From the NCBI RefSeq assembly GCF_026385505.1, contig NZ_JANIDV010000004.1, positions 124,001 through 188,000 of the forward strand: 64,000 bases of DNA, in the 5' to 3' direction. This stretch comes from Bombella dulcis (GTDB lineage Bacteria; Pseudomonadota; Alphaproteobacteria; Acetobacterales; Acetobacteraceae). Positions 59,791 to 64,000 of the stretch are shown here, in pieces. The position numbers and the translations under genes were made by a program. Within the stretch, counting starts at the first letter, position 1, and each line of letters begins with the position of its first letter. The notes under the pieces were generated by a model. The model did no database searches and was not told the DNA's origin. It saw only the letters and a list, made by a program, of their open reading frames with translations.

Positions 59791-61383
59791 TCAATGTCTG
59801 AAGTGGCGCATCCCCGTAAAGACCATGGCGATACCGGCAGCATCCGCAGCGTCAATCACTTCCTGATCCCGGATGGACCCACCAGGCTGGATGACAGCCG
59901 TGGCCCCTGCCGCAACCACGCTCTCCAGCCCGTCCGCAAAGGGGAAGAACGCATCGGAAGCCGCAACGGACCCTCTGGTCAGGGCCTCGGACTCACCAGC
60001 CGCCTGGGCCGCATCCTCGCTCTTGCGGGCGGCGATCCGTGCGCTGTCCACACGGGACATCTGCCCGGCACCGATGCCCACCGTAGCCTGATTCTTCACA
60101 TAAATCACGGCGTTCGACTTCACATGCTTGGCAACACGGAAGGAGAAGAGAAGGTCTGCCATTTCCTGTGCCGTCGGCTTGCGCTTCGTCACGACCTTCA
60201 GCATCTCTTCCGTCACATGCCCGTTATCCCGGCTCTGGGCCAGGAACCCACCGGAAACGGACCGAAAGGACAGCCCCGGTGCCTGTGCATCCGGCACGCC
60301 ACCCGTCAGCAATAGGCGTAGATTCTTCTTCTTTGCCAGAATGGCCTTTGCCCCCTCGTCTGCATCAGGAGCCACGATCACCTCGGTAAAGATCGCACTG
60401 ATCTGTTCCGCCGTAGCTTCATCCAGCGTGCGGTTCAGGGCCACGATGCCACCAAAGGCAGAAACCGGATCACAGCGCAGAGCGGCCTTCCATGCCTCGA
60501 CCAGTGTAGCGGCAGAGGCCACGCCACACGGATTGGCATGTTTGACGATCACCACCGTCGGTTCATCAAACTCTGCCACAGCCTCGAAGGCAGCATCCGT
60601 GTCATTCAGGTTGTTATAGCTCAGGGCCTTGCCCTGAATCTGCTTTGCCGTCGCCAGACCGGGCCGTGTACTACCATCACGATAGAAGGCCGCCGCCTGA
60701 TGAGGATTCTCACCATAGCGCAGCAGCTCGTCACGCTGGCCGGAGAGTGTCAGGACCGGCGGCAGAGCCACCTTGTTGCCCTCTTCATCCCCCTGCCGGA
60801 TGAACCATGCGGAGATCATCCCGTCATAGGCTGCCGTATGGGTATAGGCAGCCGCAGCCCAGTCCCGACGTTCCGCCAGTGTCGTGCCACCCTGCTCCAG
60901 AGCGGCGAGGAAGTCTGCATACTGGGCCGGGCTTGTCAAAATGGCGACCGAGGCAAAATTCTTGGCAGCCGCCCGCACCATGGCGGGGCCACCAATATCA
61001 ATATTCTCCACGCACTGCTCTGCATCCGCACCGGAAGCCACCGTGGCCGCAAAGGGGTAGAGATTGACGCAGACCAGATCAATCGGCGCAATGCCATGTT
61101 CCTGCATCTGCGCCTTATGCTCTTCCCTGTCCCGCCGCCCGAGAATGCCACCATGAATCCATGGCACCAGCGTCTTGACCCGGCCATCCAGAATCTCGGG
61201 GAAACCCGTATGCTCGGACACTTCCTTCACCGGCAGGCCAGCCCCACGCAGCGTGCGGGCAGACCCACCAGTGGACAGGATTTCAACATTCCGGGCCACC
61301 AGGGCACGGGCCAGATCAACCAGCCCTGTCTTGTCAGAAACGGACAGAAGGGCACGACGGGGAGAAAAGCGTGTATCAGTCAT
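59791..61383 (-). CDS. purH: Bifunctional AICAR transformylase/IMP cyclohydrolase
   Basis: A 530-residue enzyme for the last two steps of IMP synthesis. The N-terminal MGS-like cyclohydrolase domain ([30 protein letters not shown]) is followed by the transformylase domain with [11 protein letters not shown] and [20 protein letters not shown]. The C terminus with [20 protein letters not shown] and [11 protein letters not shown] is complete. It heads a minus-strand group with the small secreted protein and nadK. Confidence 0.97.
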   Translation of the reverse strand: MTDTRFSPRRALLSVSDKTGLVDLARALVARNVEILSTGGSARTLRGAGLPVKEVSEHTGFPEILDGRVKTLVPWIHGGILGRRDREEHKAQMQEHGIAPIDLVCVNLYPFAATVASGADAEQCVENIDIGGPAMVRAAAKNFASVAILTSPAQYADFLAALEQGGTTLAERRDWAAAAYTHTAAYDGMISAWFIRQGDEEGNKVALPPVLTLSGQRDELLRYGENPHQAAAFYRDGSTRPGLATAKQIQGKALSYNNLNDTDAAFEAVAEFDEPTVVIVKHANPCGVASAATLVEAWKAALRCDPVSAFGGIVALNRTLDEATAEQISAIFTEVIVAPDADEGAKAILAKKKNLRLLLTGGVPDAQAPGLSFRSVSGGFLAQSRDNGHVTEEMLKVVTKRKPTAQEMADLLFSFRVAKHVKSNAVIYVKNQATVGIGAGQMSRVDSARIAARKSEDAAQAAGESEALTRGSVAASDAFFPFADGLESVVAAGATAVIQPGGSIRDQEVIDAADAAGIAMVFTGMRHFRH

Positions 61384-61469
61384 GCTTGTGGCATATCCCC
61401 GGCCTTCCCGCTGTGCAAGACAGATTCACGTAAACAGACCGCAAAAAGCCACTTTCCCGTCACCTGCCC

Positions 61470-63011
61470 CTAGCGGGTCCCCTTCCCGTCCTTTCCATCT
61501 CCGGCATCGGCGGTCATGCGCTGCTCGGTGGCGGCAAGAACAGGCTGCCAGCCCCCACCCAGGGCACGATAGAGGCTGACAGCGGCCAGCGTCGTCTCCA
61601 TCCGCAGGTCCGCCAGCGTCACCTGACTGGAAAGCAGCATGGATTCCGCCCTGTCCACCTCCAGAAACGGCACGGCCCCATCCTCATATTGCAGGCGGGC
61701 CGCCCGGTAAGCTTTCCGGTTCTGCTGCACCAGCCCCGTGACGTGCTGATAGCGGAGCTGGAGCTGGGCCAGCCTCGTGATCGCATCATCCACATCCCGC
61801 CATGCATTCAGGACCGTCTGGCGGTAAGCCAGAGCGGCTTCCTGCTGCTCGGCCTTCTTCAGGGCCAGTGTTCCCCGCAGGCGTCCACCCTCAAAGATCG
61901 GGACATTCACGGTCGGGCCGAGCGTGAAATATTTGGCCGCAGGCATGAAGAAATCGCCTGCCGAAAGGCTCTGCGTCCCCAGATTGCCCGCCAGGTTGAT
62001 GTCCGGATAGAACGCCGCCTTTGCCGCCCCGACCTCAGCCGTGGCCGCATGGAGACGGGCATCCGCCACCATGATGTCCGGCCTCCGCTGCGCCAGACTG
62101 GAGGGCACATCCACCCCGACAGAAACGGGCACATCCAGCTGCGGCTGGACCGGCATCAGCTCCTCCTCCAACGCACGGGGCGGGAGGTCCAGCATGACAC
62201 CCATCGTATTGATCAGGACCGCCTGCATGTCCCGCAGAGGCGGCAGGGCACTGTCCGTCTGCTCCACCTGCCCACGGGCCTGCGCCACCTCCAAATCATT
62301 CGCCGCCCCTTCCTTCTGACGGGCCAGAACGAGGGCCAGATCATGCCTTACAAGAGCCTGATGCCGTTCCGTCAGGCCTATCTGTGCCTGAACCGCCCGC
62401 AGACGCAGATAGGCCTCCACGAAATCAGCCAGACGGGCCAGCGCAATGCCACGGGCATAGGCCTGCTGCTCGTCCACACGGGCCTTTCCGGCTTCCACAA
62501 GCCGGCGGATGCGGCCAAAAACATCCATGTCCCACGAAACGGAGCCAATATTGGCATACTGCTCATATTGCAGGTTGGACCCCGGGGCGGGCTGGGCCAG
62601 CGTCAGGAAGCCTTTCCGGCTCTGCTGTGTCCATGTATAGGACCCGGCCCAGTTCAGGCTCGGCACACCTTCTGCGGCCACAACCTTCAGCTGCCCACGG
62701 GCCTGAAGCACACGGGTGGCCGCCTGCCTGATGTCCAGATTGTCCCGTGAGAGCCGGTCAACCAGCCGGTTCAGGACCGGATCATGCCACTGCTGCCACC
62801 AGCTGACATCCACCGTGGCGGGGCCTGTGAAACCACGGCTCCGCTTCTCCCGTGCATCAGCAGCCTTCTGCCATGCGACAGGCTGATCATCCTCCTTCGG
62901 CGTGTGGTAGTCCTGCCCCATCCGCACACATCCGCCCAGAGCCGCCAGCCCGAACAGGACCAGCCCCATCACGCCGCCCCGACCACAGGCAGACAGACCT
63001 TTCATGCTCAT
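61470..63011 (-). CDS. Efflux outer-membrane factor lipoprotein (NodT family)
   Basis: A 513-residue TolC-like channel. The signal MSMKGLSACGRGGVMGLVLF ends in the lipobox LAALGGC, Cys at 28. Family markers are VDVSWWQQWHDPVLNRLVDR, LAQRRPDIMVADARLHAATA and FYPDINLAGNLG. It overlaps the adaptor gene by 4 nt (ATGA). It is a distant paralogue of the channel at 21519-23126 and likely serves an EmrAB-type or similar exporter whose inner-membrane gene lies outside the window. Confidence 0.9.
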   Translation of the reverse strand: MSMKGLSACGRGGVMGLVLFGLAALGGCVRMGQDYHTPKEDDQPVAWQKAADAREKRSRGFTGPATVDVSWWQQWHDPVLNRLVDRLSRDNLDIRQAATRVLQARGQLKVVAAEGVPSLNWAGSYTWTQQSRKGFLTLAQPAPGSNLQYEQYANIGSVSWDMDVFGRIRRLVEAGKARVDEQQAYARGIALARLADFVEAYLRLRAVQAQIGLTERHQALVRHDLALVLARQKEGAANDLEVAQARGQVEQTDSALPPLRDMQAVLINTMGVMLDLPPRALEEELMPVQPQLDVPVSVGVDVPSSLAQRRPDIMVADARLHAATAEVGAAKAAFYPDINLAGNLGTQSLSAGDFFMPAAKYFTLGPTVNVPIFEGGRLRGTLALKKAEQQEAALAYRQTVLNAWRDVDDAITRLAQLQLRYQHVTGLVQQNRKAYRAARLQYEDGAVPFLEVDRAESMLLSSQVTLADLRMETTLAAVSLYRALGGGWQPVLAATEQRMTADAGDGKDGKGTR

Positions 63012-64000
63012 TTGTCCGTCACCGCCCGATCAGTCCGTGTCTGGGCACGCACAACGGATACCAGCCCCGTATCCACGGTCGTTTCGACAGAAAGTCCCAT
63101 CCGCAGCAGGCGGGCATGGGGCTGGCCCGGCACCAGCGTGATCTTGACGGGAAGACGCTGGACAATCTTGGTAAAGTTGCCTGTTGCATTCTCCGGGGCC
63201 AGAGGTGCGAAAGCAGCACCGGAAGCCGGAGGCATGCTGTCCACGACGCCATCAAGATCAATGTCATAGGCATCCACATGGATGCGGGCCTTCTGGCCGG
63301 GACGCATGTGCTGGAGGGCAAGTTCCCGGTAATTCGCCTCAATCCAGAGCTGGTCCATCGGCACGACGACCATCAGGGCGGCCCCATCAGGCACGTAATT
63401 ACCACTCTGGACGGTACGTTCCCCAACCATGCCGTCAAAGGGGGCACGGATGGCCGTGTAGGACAGGTTCAGCTCGGCCTGATGCACCCGTGCCCGGTCC
63501 ACATCCACCTGACGGCGGCTGGAATCCTGACGGGCCTCCAGCACACGGAGCTGCGCCTCGGCGGCATCTCTCTGGGCTTCCGCCGCCTGAAGGGACGCTG
63601 TCAGATCATCCAGACTGGCCCGGGTCCGCTCACCCTCTTCCCGGCTGCCTGCGCCATTCAGGGCCAGATGGGCGTAACGACTGGCATTCTGTTTCGCAAA
63701 AAGAAGCTGGGCGGACAGCTGGGCCACACGGGCCTTCGCCTCAGCAATGATGGCAGGCTGACGGGCCACGCTGGCGGCGGCATCCATCACGAGGGCACGG
63801 TCATGCGCCTCCACCGCACGGGCCTGATCCAGTGTGGTCTGATAATCCCGTGGGTCAAGCTGCACCAGAATATCCCCGGCATGGACGGTCTGGTTGTCAT
63901 CCACGGCAACAGCAATGACCTGACCGGGCACACGGGGCGCAATGACGCTGTAATGTGCCGTCACATAGGCATCATTCGTCCAGACCCGTGCGGCAGGAAC
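63008..64000 (-). CDS. HlyD/EmrA-family efflux adaptor (5' part cut by window edge)
   Basis: The open frame continues to base 64000 with VWTNDAYVTAHYSVIAPRVP, the normal start of the first lipoyl half in EmrA-type adaptors, so the true start and membrane anchor lie outside. A GTG at 63964 is internal. The body has a long coiled-coil hairpin (ARAVEAHDRALVMDAAASVA to ARQDSSRRQVDVDRARVHQA), the second lipoyl half TAIRAPFDGMVGERTVQSGN and a barrel domain. It is coupled to the NodT-type channel gene. Confidence 0.9.
   Translation of the reverse strand, partial: VPAARVWTNDAYVTAHYSVIAPRVPGQVIAVAVDDNQTVHAGDILVQLDPRDYQTTLDQARAVEAHDRALVMDAAASVARQPAIIAEAKARVAQLSAQLLFAKQNASRYAHLALNGAGSREEGERTRASLDDLTASLQAAEAQRDAAEAQLRVLEARQDSSRRQVDVDRARVHQAELNLSYTAIRAPFDGMVGERTVQSGNYVPDGAALMVVVPMDQLWIEANYRELALQHMRPGQKARIHVDAYDIDLDGVVDSMPPASGAAFAPLAPENATGNFTKIVQRLPVKITLVPGQPHARLLRMGLSVETTVDTGLVSVVRAQTRTDRAVTDK

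Noticed and set aside
63008-63964. GTG at 63964 as the start of the EmrA-like adaptor
   Set aside because: The frame continues upstream with conserved adaptor sequence to the window edge, so the gene is cut there.

Overview
The window reads as chromosomal DNA of an alphaproteobacterium, most likely an acetic acid bacterium (Acetobacteraceae). The grounds are the alphaproteobacterial type of ribosomal proteins and RNA polymerase, the DUF3576-leuS-lptE-holA order, a large AIDA-repeat/Hint-domain protein of the kind common in this family, and tandem Fiu-type TonB receptors next to a PiuC-type hydroxylase. The genus cannot be fixed from the sequence alone.

Layout. 1-10 kb: the S10/spc ribosomal operons on the minus strand, read from rpsL and rpsG through tuf, rpsJ, rplC-rplD-rplW-rplB-rpsS-rplV-rpsC-rplP-rpmC-rpsQ-rplN-rplX-rplE-rpsN-rpsH to a partial rplF. 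The fusA gene expected between rpsG and tuf is absent. 10-21.5 kb: rpoC, rpoB, rplL, rplJ (TTG start), rplA and rplK, also on the minus strand. No nusG-secE lies upstream; an efflux locus abuts rplK instead. 21.5-30.1 kb: a tripartite RND pump (permease, adaptor, outer-membrane factor) preceded by an OmpR-type regulator and its histidine kinase. 30.1-32 kb: a YhiN-like flavoprotein and a glutathione S-transferase. 32.1-34.2 kb: minC, minD and minE on the plus strand, more AT-rich than their surroundings, with a 38-codon ORF between minC and minD. 34.5-43.1 kb: an iron-uptake cluster of a PKHD hydroxylase and three tandem siderophore receptors; the third is frameshifted, and the first and third have clear Fur boxes.

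43.3-48.3 kb: holA, lptE, leuS and a DUF3576 lipoprotein. 48.48-48.80 kb: a tRNA-Arg(CCU) gene interrupted in the anticodon loop by a 241-nt group I intron with recognisable P1, P2, Q, R, S and P7 elements and no ORF. Directly behind the tRNA lies a decayed island: an integrase N-terminal stub fused to a broken ImmA/IrrE protease gene, then about 1.4 kb of very AT-rich DNA, then an unknown 186-residue protein and a 1213-residue AIDA-repeat/Hint protein. 55.5-58 kb: AEC transporter, low-molecular-weight tyrosine phosphatase and 2-hydroxyacid dehydrogenase, coupled by ATGA overlaps. 58-61.4 kb: TM2 protein, NAD kinase, a small secreted protein and purH on the minus strand. 61.5-64 kb: a NodT-like outer-membrane factor and an EmrA-like adaptor that runs off the window edge.

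The strongest unusual items are the intron-bearing tRNA-Arg(CCU) with its attached degraded island, the Hint/AIDA protein with its upstream partner, the missing fusA, and the partly homogenised TonB-receptor array with one broken copy. A shared promoter form (TTGnnn, 17 nt, TAGGnn) is visible upstream of rplK, rpsL and the tRNA.
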